Assembly: GCA_041738715.1 (NCBI GenBank)
Contig: JBGSPI010000032.1
Location: 1 to 32,566 of the forward strand
Source of the DNA: Chamaesiphon sp041738715
GTDB taxonomy: Bacteria; Cyanobacteriota; Cyanobacteriia; Cyanobacteriales; Chamaesiphonaceae
Length of the DNA stretch: 32,566 bases
Reading direction: 5' to 3'
Position numbers and translations under genes: made by a program. Below the pieces are notes generated by a model. The model had not been told where the DNA came from. It was given only the letters and a program-made list of their open reading frames with translations, and did not search any database. Each line of letters begins with the position of its first letter. Positions within the stretch are counted from its first letter, which is position 1. Below are positions 1-7,226 of this stretch, piece after piece.

Positions 1-34
1 AACTGGCAAAATTTTTCGTCCACCATTCCAGCAT
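1..34 (-). CDS. Possible start of a leftward gene leaving the window
   Basis: On the minus strand an ATG at 34-32 is preceded by GGAGAG with 6 nt between, a good ribosome binding site. The readable peptide is MLEWWTKNFAS and then the window ends. No product can be named. The call rests only on the RBS-start pair and the open frame; the stretch could equally be non-coding. Confidence 0.3.
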   Translation of the reverse strand, partial: MLEWWTKNFAS

Positions 35-126
35 TTCTCGCTCTCCGCTGTATAGTTTTTCCCTATTTTACTGCGCATCATCTCTCTAAGCTACGATCCT
101 TTCCCCGACTTGGCTTCAGACTTAAC

Positions 127-924
127 GTGAAAAGTCAGATCGATCCACAAGCTCAATTACCGCTAATTCAATCGCTTCGAGGCGAAACCCCAGGGCAATG
201 TGGGTACTTTGTCAGCTTATCAGAGATGGCGAAATCTAACTGGATTGGTGAAATACCAACGATCGATACTTACACATTTTTTAGTGGTGACACTGAAGAA
301 GGTATTCTACTCCGCCAGCCTCGAATGTTGGTGCTACCTAAATCAAAAGTGATGGCTTACGATCGCGTGAAGTTCAACCAGAACCAAACATTAGAACTGC
401 TTGGCAACTATCGTGATTTCAAAAGCCAGCCCAATGTCAGCAACGTCCAGTTATTCGAGATCTTATTGTTAGATAAAAATAACAATCCACTCCATGAATT
501 ACCATTTCGTTATGCCGCTAAAGGTTCTAATCAGGCTACTTTTGCAGTCCACTATCAACTGTTAATTAGTGAAGTTACTCTGTGCCATGCCAAGGTAAAT
601 GGTATTCCAGCACGAGCCAAAAACGCTGAATTTAATGCTCTATGCGTATTTGAGTTTGAGGTTATTCGCGAACTTGCTGGCGATAGCCAAAAATCCTTCG
701 CTTGCAAGGTTGGTAGCCATAGCATTCCAACCTTGAATGATTGGCAAAACTTCTTCCTTGGTTGCGATGATAGTGTTGCTAATCGAATGTTGCAATTGCT
801 ATCAGTGCCAGTATCAGATCGAGTCATCGCCGCAGCTAAACCAGTAGTTGCAGAGGTATTAGATCGCACGATTGATTCTTACGAGGGTGACGTAGATATT
901 GATATCGATAGCATCCCATTCTAA
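127..924 (+). CDS. DUF5895-type plasmid protein with an SSB-like C-terminal tip
   Basis: A 265-residue protein with a GTG start and no strong Shine-Dalgarno. The first 80 residues (GQCGYFVS, SGDTEEGILL, PRMLVLP, YDRVKF) match the pattern I associate with DUF5895, a family of unknown function found on cyanobacterial plasmids; this assignment is from memory of the family pattern. The C-terminus is acidic and ends DVDIDIDSIPF. That closely resembles the acidic tip of bacterial single-stranded DNA-binding protein (DDDIPF in E. coli), which recruits replication and repair proteins. A role at single-stranded plasmid DNA is therefore inferred, not shown. A strong terminator at 947-979 ends the transcript. 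Confidence 0.8.
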   Translation: MKSQIDPQAQLPLIQSLRGETPGQCGYFVSLSEMAKSNWIGEIPTIDTYTFFSGDTEEGILLRQPRMLVLPKSKVMAYDRVKFNQNQTLELLGNYRDFKSQPNVSNVQLFEILLLDKNNNPLHELPFRYAAKGSNQATFAVHYQLLISEVTLCHAKVNGIPARAKNAEFNALCVFEFEVIRELAGDSQKSFACKVGSHSIPTLNDWQNFFLGCDDSVANRMLQLLSVPVSDRVIAAAKPVVAEVLDRTIDSYEGDVDIDIDSIPF

Positions 925-946
925 TCGTTACCAATCCATTATTATC

Positions 947-979
947 AGCCTGTAGATCTTCAGATTTACAGGCTTTTTT
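947..979 (+). terminator. Rho-independent terminator after the DUF5895 gene
   Basis: AGCCTGTA at 947-954 pairs with TACAGGCT at 967-974. The stem continues through a G-U wobble and GATC/GAT-type pairs to a short loop and is followed by six T residues (974-979). It lies 23 nt after the stop codon. Confidence 0.9.
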
Positions 980-986
980 ACTAACC

Positions 987-1397
987 ATGTACGCATCAAC
1001 AGCGGCTATTAAATCGGCTGTGGAGAAGTTAGGAAGGTTTCCAGGTAATAGAGAGAATCGATTGCTAATTCAGGCTAAATCTGACTTAACGATCGCTTAC
1101 AACTTAATGGAAGCTCGATGGGAAATCTGGAATTCGATCTTCTGGAACCGAAGTAATGCTGCTACTAAATATAGTGTTAATGCCAGGTTAAAAGGTTTGA
1201 CCTTCGATGCGATGACATCCTTAATTACTACTGGGAAACTACTGAATCTATATGTCGATCGATATGGTATTTCAGACAGTAATAAATACCTTTGGTGTGA
1301 AATTATTCGGTGTTTACATAGTGCCAATCGCTGGATGCTCAGAGACTATTACCACGATAGTCAGTGCAAACAGTTAAAACTACCACTACTTATTTAA
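987..1397 (+). CDS. Hypothetical protein, 136 residues
   Basis: I do not recognise this protein. It is soluble, mostly helical in composition and rich in Trp and Tyr (MEARWEIWNSIFWNRS), with no obvious motif, signal peptide or membrane segment. The ATG lies only 7 nt after the T-run of the preceding terminator, so there is no room for a ribosome binding site behind a conventional promoter. Either the mRNA is leaderless, the RNA reads through the terminator, or translation starts downstream (for example the GTG at Val12 or Met41). The frame is intact and codon use matches its neighbours. Confidence 0.55.
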   Translation: MYASTAAIKSAVEKLGRFPGNRENRLLIQAKSDLTIAYNLMEARWEIWNSIFWNRSNAATKYSVNARLKGLTFDAMTSLITTGKLLNLYVDRYGISDSNKYLWCEIIRCLHSANRWMLRDYYHDSQCKQLKLPLLI

Positions 1398-1483
1398 CTC
1401 TTGAATATAGAGCGGCAAAGCCTCAACGGGTTGAAGTGTGACTCCAGTTTACAACTAACAATCATAATCTTAGGAAAATTATC

Positions 1484-1852
1484 ATGACTGCTACTGAATT
1501 ATCAACAGCTTTAACTCAATTTACTGGCTCTGAAGGATCGTACTTTCGCCATACGCCGATTCGGATCGATTACACCGATGGAATTAAATTCTTACAAGAA
1601 CAAGGTTGCTATTGGTTGACTGATGCGATCGCTAGTTATCAAACGAGCGAGTTTAAAGCAAAATACGACCGTCAATGGTGGAAATTATCGGTAGATTTAG
1701 ATACGAATGCAGCCACTCTCACTGCTGATGATGGTGATGGAAATATTCTAGTTACTCAAGAGATTGAATTCACTGACTTTCCACTCCCAGAAATCAAGAT
1801 CTACGTCGAGATTAACCCGCGCATTTTCATGTGCTTACCCTCAGAATACTAG
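1484..1852 (+). CDS. DUF6876 family protein
   Basis: A 122-residue protein with a clear family pattern: an N-terminal LTQFTGSEGSYFRH, then YTDGIKFLQEQGCYWLTDAIASYQ near residues 30-52, and a C-terminal strand-rich part (KLSVDLDTNAATLTADDGDG). I recognise this as DUF6876, a small soluble family of unknown function common on plasmids and in mobile regions. An AGGAAA-type ribosome binding site lies about 8 nt before the ATG. The gene is followed by a long perfect inverted repeat (1866-1900) that could stop transcription or protect the mRNA end. No catalytic residues can be suggested. Confidence 0.85.
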   Translation: MTATELSTALTQFTGSEGSYFRHTPIRIDYTDGIKFLQEQGCYWLTDAIASYQTSEFKAKYDRQWWKLSVDLDTNAATLTADDGDGNILVTQEIEFTDFPLPEIKIYVEINPRIFMCLPSEY

Positions 1853-1865
1853 TTCAGTAAATAAC

Positions 1866-1900
1866 CTTCATGCGAAGTAAGAACATTACTTCGCATGAAG
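1866..1900. repeat. 15-bp perfect inverted repeat with 5-nt loop
   Basis: CTTCATGCGAAGTAA (1866-1880) is the exact reverse complement of 1886-1900, with GAACA as the loop. There is no T-run on either side, so it is not a standard terminator. The right arm contains an in-frame ATG (1895-1897) of the next reading frame, which a hairpin would bury. It may be a 3'-end stabiliser, an operator or a translational switch. Confidence 0.75.
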
Positions 1901-1927
1901 ATTGAATCAAAAAAACATATAAATCTG

Positions 1928-2407
1928 ATGATAACACTCCCTACAAAATGTTCTGAGTGTCCCTTGGCACGACATCTAGATAACGATCGATTTGCCTGTG
2001 GAAATAGTTTAACAAAGGTAGTAAAAGGTCATTATGCTGCTACTCCTGAATGTCATGATGCAGTTATTCATCACCCAGAAAAGTACTTCCAGCCTGAGAT
2101 CCTTCCAGATCTTCAAGGTTTAGATCCAGAGTTGGTATGCAGCCATATCAAATTAGGTTTGAACTGGTTGGATGTCTACCCAGATGAACGAGAGATTCGA
2201 GATGGTGAAAATGCGATCGAGGTTACTCATCAACAAATGACTTGCCATCTCAAGAAAAGAGGCGATCGATATTATTGCGACCGCATTTCAGGGATTGATT
2301 CGATCGATCCTTATTGGTTGGCTCTTTATCTGATTCACCCTGATTATCTATATCAAGTAGTCGATGAAATAATTCTCGAACGATCGTTGATGTTTGACTA
2401 TTTCTAG
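1928..2407 (+). CDS. Hypothetical protein with N-terminal cysteine cluster
   Basis: This is an unrecognised protein of about 159 residues from the ATG at 1928 (170 residues from the ATG at 1895). I prefer 1928: the upstream ATG sits inside the right arm of a 15-bp hairpin, and the chain from 1928 (MITLPTKCSECPLARH) looks like a natural N-terminus. Neither start has a good Shine-Dalgarno. The first 40 residues contain C-x2-C, then a single Cys and later a Cys in ATPEC, spaced like a zinc or Fe-S binding cluster. The rest has an acidic stretch (DVYPDEREIRDGENAIEV) and a C-terminal helix. Its role is unknown; it lies in a plus-strand run of small plasmid genes. Confidence 0.6.
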   Translation: MITLPTKCSECPLARHLDNDRFACGNSLTKVVKGHYAATPECHDAVIHHPEKYFQPEILPDLQGLDPELVCSHIKLGLNWLDVYPDEREIRDGENAIEVTHQQMTCHLKKRGDRYYCDRISGIDSIDPYWLALYLIHPDYLYQVVDEIILERSLMFDYF

Positions 2408-2563
2408 GAATTATGGCGATTCAATCGCAACTAACATGACCCCCTACTCTCAAAATGTTTTGCCTATATCGTTCAATATGTATGATGGTATCACACATAT
2501 TGAGTCGATTACATTCAGCCGCTTATCTTCGTCTCATTGCTTTATGATCCAACGAGAAATGTG

Positions 2564-3250
2564 TTATTTAATTTCTGATAACTCTTTATGCAAGTGTTTA
2601 TGAAATGCAGATAAACCACCTTCTATATTCCACCTTTTCTGAAATGTAGGCAGGTCTTCTAGTTTCATAACATCACCACCCTGATAGCTAAGAACTTCTG
2701 GATAACCAAATATTTTGCCAGCTTTGGCAAAATCAGGTGAATTGTTACAATCAATTGTCCATAAAACTTCAACAATTCGGTAAATATCATATTCATGTTG
2801 GCAATCTTCCTTTTCAGATTGACAATCTAATACTTTAACTAGATGAGTAACATAACCATGTTGTCGAAGTAGAATCAAATCATATCTTTCAGGTCTATCG
2901 GCATTTTTTCTGTCATCTTTCCAAGCCAACTTGAATAGATTAGAAACTTTAAATTGAGAGTAGGCATAGTTGCCACCATTAGGTCTAACATTTTTAGTCC
3001 ATTTGAGGTGGTATAAATATGAGTACTTTATATATTCTGGATCGACAATAGCCATATTTGCTTGCTCATAATCCTTCAATTCTTCGGCATAAGGCTTGAG
3101 TGCTTCCCAATATTGTGGAACGTCATCAAACATACCCATACGCTGCTCAATACAACTGCCGTTCTGCGCCCAAGCTTTGAATGAGCGGAACTCAGATTCA
3201 TTGGTAAAGTGCTTCCAGTCTGCCCAAAATTGTGTGTCTGATTCATTCAT
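2564..3250 (-). CDS. Hypothetical protein, 228 residues
   Basis: This is an intact leftward frame from ATG at 3250 to TAA at 2564-2566. It is soluble, rich in aromatic and charged residues, with no membrane segment. It contains the string ERYDLILLRQHGYVTHLVKVLD, whose alternating hydrophobic pattern suggests a beta-strand core of the kind seen in nuclease-like or restriction-like folds, but I see no clear catalytic set. It is followed upstream by gene remnants on both strands (3257-3684), so this is a region of decay and insertion. Base composition is more AT-rich than the backbone genes. Function is not assigned. Confidence 0.65.
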   Translation of the reverse strand: MNESDTQFWADWKHFTNESEFRSFKAWAQNGSCIEQRMGMFDDVPQYWEALKPYAEELKDYEQANMAIVDPEYIKYSYLYHLKWTKNVRPNGGNYAYSQFKVSNLFKLAWKDDRKNADRPERYDLILLRQHGYVTHLVKVLDCQSEKEDCQHEYDIYRIVEVLWTIDCNNSPDFAKAGKIFGYPEVLSYQGGDVMKLEDLPTFQKRWNIEGGLSAFHKHLHKELSEIK

Positions 3251-3256
3251 AAATTT

Positions 3257-3493
3257 TTACCCTCTAATTAGAATTTCTATATTTTCTTGTTTGACACCAT
3301 AGTATAATGCCAGAGATACTTTAGCCTCTGCAATAGACAAGGAAATCGGCTGGACATCGATCGGAGTTTTTTGAGGTTTACCTACTTTCTCAAAGTGGAG
3401 TTTTGAAGGATCGATATCAAAATCTTGTAGACTACAATACTTAACTGGGTTGAGAAACTTAAAATCGACTTTGGGGATGTTAATGGTCGCTAT
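3257..3493 (-). pseudogene. C-terminal gene remnant ending IEILIRG
   Basis: The minus strand is open for 79 codons (bounded by TAG at 3496-3494 and ending TAA at 3259-3257), but there is no ATG or GTG start and only an internal TTG. The C-terminus reads SLSIAEAKVSLALYYGVKQ then ENIEILIRG. That helix-plus-strand ending resembles the tails of several conserved cyanobacterial hypothetical proteins. The most likely explanation is the 3' end of a gene whose front was lost when the neighbouring sequence arrived. It overlaps an antitoxin remnant on the other strand, so only one of the two can be coding in the overlap. Confidence 0.4.
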
Positions 3494-3684
3494 CTACCAC
3501 CCATCGAACCTCTGGAGCCTGAAAAAATCAAACAAATCCGAGAAGTCAAGCGGTATTTGCGGCGGTTTTGAACACCAGTCTGTCAACAGTCCAGAAGTGG
3601 GAAATCGGTCAAAAGCGTCCCACAGGCACCGCCCTCAAGTTACTACACCTAGTTCAAGAACGTGGACTCGATAGCGTGATTTAA
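3431..3684 (+). pseudogene. Frameshifted HigA-like (XRE) antitoxin remnant
   Basis: Two parts of one protein lie in different frames. The first (from about 3431) reads WVEKLKIDFGDVNGRYLPPI and then EPLEPEKIKQIREV. The second (3547-3684) reads QAVFAAVLNTSLSTVQKWEI then GQKRPTGTALKLLHLVQE and RGLDSVI before TAA. Together they match HigA/NadS-type antitoxins whose C-terminal XRE helix-turn-helix contains the motif T-V-Q-K-W-E. The junction near 3546 has lost the few residues that normally sit between the two parts and is out of frame. No cognate RelE/HigB toxin is adjacent, so this is an orphan dead antitoxin. Confidence 0.75.
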
Positions 3685-3698
3685 ACTTGAATCGTGGA

Positions 3699-4838
3699 TT
3701 ACTTTCTGGAATTCATGAAGCGCAACGCAGTGGGGTAAGTATCCTTCTCCCACAGACAGTAAACATCAGCAAAGCGGTGCTGTAACTCATCAGGAATCGT
3801 TACACGATCGGGATATTTTAAACCACCGTGAAAGAACATCGCCGAATGCTCTCTCCCTGGCATATTAGGTAATTTATCGCGAAACCGATCGATTAACTCC
3901 TCCCGAAACAGCTCGGCAACTCCACCACCAACAACGATCTCATCGATCTTGGGCAATTGCGCCGAGAGCCATTGGTTCAAAGCGTTCCAATAGTTCGATT
4001 TAGCTACCTCGATCGCTTGTAGAAGCTTCTCCAACTCCACCGCTTGAGCCTGGGGAGTCTGTTGAAGTAATAGTTGCTGAAGGATGGTTCGATCGCGATC
4101 CTTACTCATTAAATATGGAGCTACAGCTTTGGTGATATCTAGCTCAGTATATCCAGCAGTGTTATCCTGAATGCTACTGACAACCGTAGTAAACCCCAAA
4201 TTGGAAGAGCGAAACTTCTGGTGGACTCCAGCCTCGATCCGAAAACAACTGACGTTTCGATGCCCCATCATCATCACACCTAGCGATCGATCCTGGATAT
4301 CCCCCCGCTTGTCTAAATACCACAGCGACAATCCACCCCCTTCAGGATGACAGCTAAACAGCGACATCGATACTTGATGCTTACCAGTTGGGGTATCAAA
4401 GCTTTTGAGCGCGTGCTGGAGATTTCGCTCCAACACATCTCGATCCATCAGTTCCCCTGGCGGTAACAGGCAGGATAGAAATAGCCGAAACTTCTTACCG
4501 AGTGAGCATTTCTGCGCCGCTACCCAAATAGCAGCACAAGTCCGCTGTACCGCACGACTCGACTTCAATTCAACGAGATTGGAAGTAGCTTGAAACTGCT
4601 GTCGAGCCAGCTTGCCCACCGCATCATAACAGCCATCAATACCGATAAAAGTATGGGCGATCGGATCTCCCTTGAAGCCAGCTTTGTGACGGTATGCTTC
4701 GATCACTGTCGATTGGACAGAGATAATTTCCGGCTCCATCACAAAATGCTGCGGTGGAATACTCAGGTCTTTGCTACACAAGCATTTAAGCGCACTACTA
4801 CCATAATCAAGCGTTAGGTATAGATTTTCCACGATCAA
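3699..4838 (-). CDS. parM: ParM/StbA-like actin-fold plasmid segregation ATPase
   Basis: A 379-residue protein with actin-like ATPase landmarks. The phosphate-1 loop is DYGSSALK (residues 11-18) and the adenosine motif is IVVGGGVAEL (301-310), followed by a C-terminal helix. ParM filaments push plasmid copies apart when bound to a ParR-centromere complex. The usual second phosphate loop (D-x-G) is not obvious: residues 185-198 read SLGVMMMGHRNVSC, so this may be a diverged clade. Translation starts at TTG 4838, overlapping the TGA of the upstream gene (TTGA), which implies coupled translation; a GTG two codons in is an alternative. The cooperating DNA-binding partner is probably the gene at 4835-5281. 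I am confident of the fold, less so of the clade. Confidence 0.85.
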   Translation of the reverse strand: MIVENLYLTLDYGSSALKCLCSKDLSIPPQHFVMEPEIISVQSTVIEAYRHKAGFKGDPIAHTFIGIDGCYDAVGKLARQQFQATSNLVELKSSRAVQRTCAAIWVAAQKCSLGKKFRLFLSCLLPPGELMDRDVLERNLQHALKSFDTPTGKHQVSMSLFSCHPEGGGLSLWYLDKRGDIQDRSLGVMMMGHRNVSCFRIEAGVHQKFRSSNLGFTTVVSSIQDNTAGYTELDITKAVAPYLMSKDRDRTILQQLLLQQTPQAQAVELEKLLQAIEVAKSNYWNALNQWLSAQLPKIDEIVVGGGVAELFREELIDRFRDKLPNMPGREHSAMFFHGGLKYPDRVTIPDELQHRFADVYCLWEKDTYPTALRFMNSRK

Positions 4839-5281
4839 TCATTCAGGTTATAGATCAGGTGACTATTAATAGATTTCACAACAGACTCAATCGGTTCGTC
4901 ATTAGCCGCTGGTTTAGCAATCTTGGTCTTTTTTTTAGCTTCCTGCCGTCCTGTCGAGCTACTGGCACTGGAAATCGATGTGGCACCGATCGGTAAATCT
5001 AGTCCGTAAATTTGCAGTGCCATCACAATACTATCGATTTGAGCGCGAAGCTGACAAACAGATTCTCGTGCAGCTTCTAAAATAACTGAATCTGTAGTTT
5101 CATCACTGTTGAGTAGAGCTAAAGGTAAATAGTAAGTCAGCCAAGGATTCATCGAAAGTTGCTTGATATTACCACTCTGATTGTTAATATACTCTGATAC
5201 TATAACCTCTCGCCAGTTATTACGAGCTACAGTGACTTGAACCTGAGAACGACTAGCCCGACTACTTTTATTTTCACTCAT
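4835..5281 (-). CDS. Probable ParR-like partner of the ParM-like protein
   Basis: A 148-residue protein translated just ahead of the ParM-like gene with a 4-nt TTGA overlap, so the two form one operon. The N-terminus is basic (KSSRASRSQVQVTVARNNWR), the middle is helical (EAARESVCQLRAQIDSIVMA), and a low-complexity linker rich in Ser, Ala and Lys (about 100-130) precedes the C-terminal tail. I see no clear ribbon-helix-helix signature. The ParR role is inferred from operon position, size and basic character. Canonical systems have parR after parM, so the order here is reversed. An AT-rich stretch with repeats lies directly upstream (5282-5560). Confidence 0.6.
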   Translation of the reverse strand: MSENKSSRASRSQVQVTVARNNWREVIVSEYINNQSGNIKQLSMNPWLTYYLPLALLNSDETTDSVILEAARESVCQLRAQIDSIVMALQIYGLDLPIGATSISSASSSTGRQEAKKKTKIAKPAANDEPIESVVKSINSHLIYNLND

Positions 5282-5326
5282 AAGTCTAGAGATAATTTAG
5301 AATTATTTAGAGGCTCAAAAAAGCCG

Positions 5327-5347
5327 AAGTATTTATGGTAAATACTT
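5327..5347. promoter_or_regulatory. Palindrome upstream of the parR-parM-like operon
   Basis: AAGTATTTA (5327-5335) and TAAATACTT (5339-5347) are perfect reverse complements separated by TGG. The site lies 46 bp upstream of the ATG at 5281, where an autoregulatory operator or centromere element of a ParM/ParR system would be expected. It could also be a simple AT-rich hairpin. Confidence 0.45.
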
Positions 5348-5500
5348 CTAAGCGATCTACTTATATTAAATATAACATTTATTTGCTAGTTAAACGAGTA
5401 ATTTATGCTACTTATTTACCAATTAATTGCTAATTATATTATTCGATAAATCTTAGTGAAGTTAACTTGATTTTTAATAAATAGCTAGTATTTTTGCACG

Positions 5501-5530
5501 TTATTTAACTTTTATTTACTTCTTATTTAT
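5501..5530. repeat. AT-rich repeats at 10-bp spacing (possible parC)
   Basis: Three consecutive 10-bp blocks, TTATTTAACT, TTTATTTACT and TCTTATTTAT, repeat with one-helical-turn spacing; similar CTTATTTAC words occur near 5418. Centromeres of ParM/ParR systems commonly contain short direct repeats of about 10-12 bp. The surrounding 5348-5540 holds no gene and is very AT-rich. The low complexity makes chance similarity possible. Confidence 0.35.
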
Positions 5531-5620
5531 TTTGATAATTTACACTTCGCCCGTCCTTTACCGTGATGAGTTATGATTAGCCTAATCGCCTATATTTTTG
5601 AAGCAAGCTAGGGTAATGAC

Positions 5621-5690
5621 AGTCGCTTACGCGACTTTCGCCCCCAAGAGGGGCGACATTAGCTGCTTGCGGGGGATACCCCGATCCCCA
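5621..5690. other. Candidate oriT: cluster of hairpins before mobC
   Basis: Upstream of the mobilization genes the sequence changes from AT-rich to GC-rich and holds back-to-back hairpins. AGTCGC/GCGACT (5621-5636) has a 4-nt loop, TCGCCCC/GGGGCGA (5638-5656) has a 5-nt loop, and GGGG-ATA-CCCC lies around 5673-5682. GCAAGC (5603-5608) and GCTTGC (5665-5670) bracket them. Inverted repeats beside a conserved GC-rich core are typical of oriT regions placed next to mobC and relaxase genes. No nick-site consensus can be assigned with certainty. Confidence 0.5.
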
Positions 5691-5714
5691 ATTTCTGGAG
5701 TTTACATCACAATT

Positions 5715-5731
5715 TGAAATAATTTATTTCA
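5715..5731. promoter_or_regulatory. Palindromic operator candidate at the mobC start
   Basis: TGAAATAA (5715-5722), one central T, then TTATTTCA (5724-5731) form a perfect palindrome ending 2 bp before the ATG of mobC. MobC-type ribbon-helix-helix proteins often repress their own operon, so an autoregulatory site is a reasonable inference. Confidence 0.45.
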
Positions 5732-5733
5732 TA

Positions 5734-6114
5734 ATGGTAATGGCAAAAATCATGCGCGTCGCTCGATCGAAACGGTTGACCATCAGATTAAGTGATGCCG
5801 AACAAGCAGAGATTAAAACCAAAGCCGAGATGTCAGGATTATCTGATGCTGAGTACGGTCGAAGAAGCTTACTCGATCACCAAGTTCAAGCAACATTGCC
5901 CCAGGTCAATCGCGAGATTTATCACGTCTTAGCTCTAATCCACGTCGAGTTACGCAAACAAGGGACTAGTCTCCACCAAATCGCTCAGTTTGCTCACGCT
6001 CAACAACATCTGCCTCAAGAGTCGATTGCGGAACTTTCAGCAGTACAGCCATCGATCGAGAAGTTACAAGCAGAGATTAGAGTCATTCAGTCTAGAGTGT
6101 TGGGCAAAGAGTAG
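5734..6114 (+). CDS. mobC: MobC-type relaxosome accessory protein
   Basis: A 126-residue protein. The basic N-terminus RVARSKRLTIRLSDAEQAEI, then KTKAEMSGLSDAEYGRRSLL, is the typical ribbon-helix-helix/MobC pattern (an R-L-T-I-R-L beta strand followed by two helices with a conserved G-L-S turn). MobC proteins bind oriT and help the relaxase melt and nick the origin of transfer. The second half is helical. Three near-by ATGs (residues 1, 3 and 7) are possible starts and none has a good Shine-Dalgarno. The stop codon overlaps the GTG start of the relaxase (TAGTG), so the two are translationally coupled. A palindrome ending just before the start suggests autoregulation. Confidence 0.88.
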   Translation: MVMAKIMRVARSKRLTIRLSDAEQAEIKTKAEMSGLSDAEYGRRSLLDHQVQATLPQVNREIYHVLALIHVELRKQGTSLHQIAQFAHAQQHLPQESIAELSAVQPSIEKLQAEIRVIQSRVLGKE

Positions 6115-7130
6115 TGGTTGGGAAAATCAAGCGGGGAAAGAGTTTTAAGGGTGTATGTAAGTACGTCTTGAACCCAGATAAGAAGGTACAACCCAAAATT
6201 ATCGGTGGCAATATGGCATCTGAGACACCAGCCGAACTCGCCAACGAGTTTGAAATTTTCGCTGCCATCAACCCCAGAGTGCAGATGACTGTCAAGCACT
6301 TTAGCCTCGCCTTTGCACCCGAAGATGGTGATGTATCCGATGAGGTAAAATTCAGTCTGGCCGATCGATATATGGTAGAGATGGGGTATGGTAACTCTCA
6401 ATATTTAGTCGTGAGTCACAGTCGATCCGACCACAACCATAAGCACGACCACTTACATATCGTCGCTAATGCCGTAGCGATGGATGGGAAATGGGTTAAT
6501 GATCGCTTAGATTGGAAACGATCGCAAACTATTTTGCGAGATCTCGAACGTCAATTTGAGTTGACCCAAGTAGTTTCCAGTTGGGATAAAAACCGCGATA
6601 AGTCAAAAGCGACCAGCAAAGATCGACGGGAAGAGCGACTACTTGGTAATGGAATGCAGGCGAGTGAGATCGACCGAACCCGCGATCTGATTCAAGTCAA
6701 CATCGACTCAGCAGCCTTAGCCCCAACCATCTCTGAGTTCTGTGCGCGGCTTCAATCTCTGGGTGTAGAAACAATTCCCCGCATCACCAGGAAGGGTCGA
6801 GTTCAAGGCTTTTCATACAAATTGGGAGAGATAGTAACCAGAGGTTCAGATCTGGATAATGCTAGCTTTCCGACGCTACAATCGGCACGAGGAATTGGCT
6901 ACGATGCCCATCGCGACTTAGTTAATTTACGCAAGATCGCACGAGGTGAGAAGCTTGAAGTCGAACCGGATGAGCGGTGGGAGATTAGGATCGATCTAAA
7001 ATCTTCAGAATTCGATCGACCTATTCCCGAATCTAGCATAGAAATCCAGTCAGAACTGAGAGTCAAAATTAAGGTAGAAGGTAGTCAACAGCAAGAAGAG
7101 AAAGAAAGAGAATCCGATCGCAGCAGGTAA
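6114..7130 (+). CDS. Relaxase/mobilization nuclease (MobA/VirD2-like, MOBP type)
   Basis: A 338-residue protein with a GTG start overlapping the mobC stop. The relaxase N-terminal domain is evident. The catalytic tyrosine is probably Tyr17 in FKGVCKYVLNP. Motif III is the histidine cluster SHSRSDHNHKHDHLHIVANA (about 101-120), which binds the metal. A central linker (150-200) is followed by a region rich in Arg (RITRKGRVQGFSYKLGE). The enzyme nicks oriT and stays linked to the 5' end for transfer. At 338 residues it lacks a primase or helicase extension, and no type IV secretion or coupling protein is seen, so the element is mobilizable rather than self-transmissible on this evidence. It converges on the CyRepA gene 96 bp away. 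Confidence 0.92.
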   Translation: MVGKIKRGKSFKGVCKYVLNPDKKVQPKIIGGNMASETPAELANEFEIFAAINPRVQMTVKHFSLAFAPEDGDVSDEVKFSLADRYMVEMGYGNSQYLVVSHSRSDHNHKHDHLHIVANAVAMDGKWVNDRLDWKRSQTILRDLERQFELTQVVSSWDKNRDKSKATSKDRREERLLGNGMQASEIDRTRDLIQVNIDSAALAPTISEFCARLQSLGVETIPRITRKGRVQGFSYKLGEIVTRGSDLDNASFPTLQSARGIGYDAHRDLVNLRKIARGEKLEVEPDERWEIRIDLKSSEFDRPIPESSIEIQSELRVKIKVEGSQQQEEKERESDRSR

Positions 7131-7226
7131 TCGATCGGTGCAATCTGTTCTTAGCTCTTTTAAATACACAAAAGCTACTCACCTACAGTTAGCTGGCTAT
7201 TTGGGGCTAAATTCAATGTGCTTGGT

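Noticed and set aside
3450..3674. 74-residue plus-strand open frame
   Set aside because: It is an out-of-frame reading of the HigA-like antitoxin remnant; the biological signal is in the other two frames.
5621..5656. Hairpins as a Rho-independent terminator
   Set aside because: The stems are not followed by a T-run, and no gene ends just before them on either strand.
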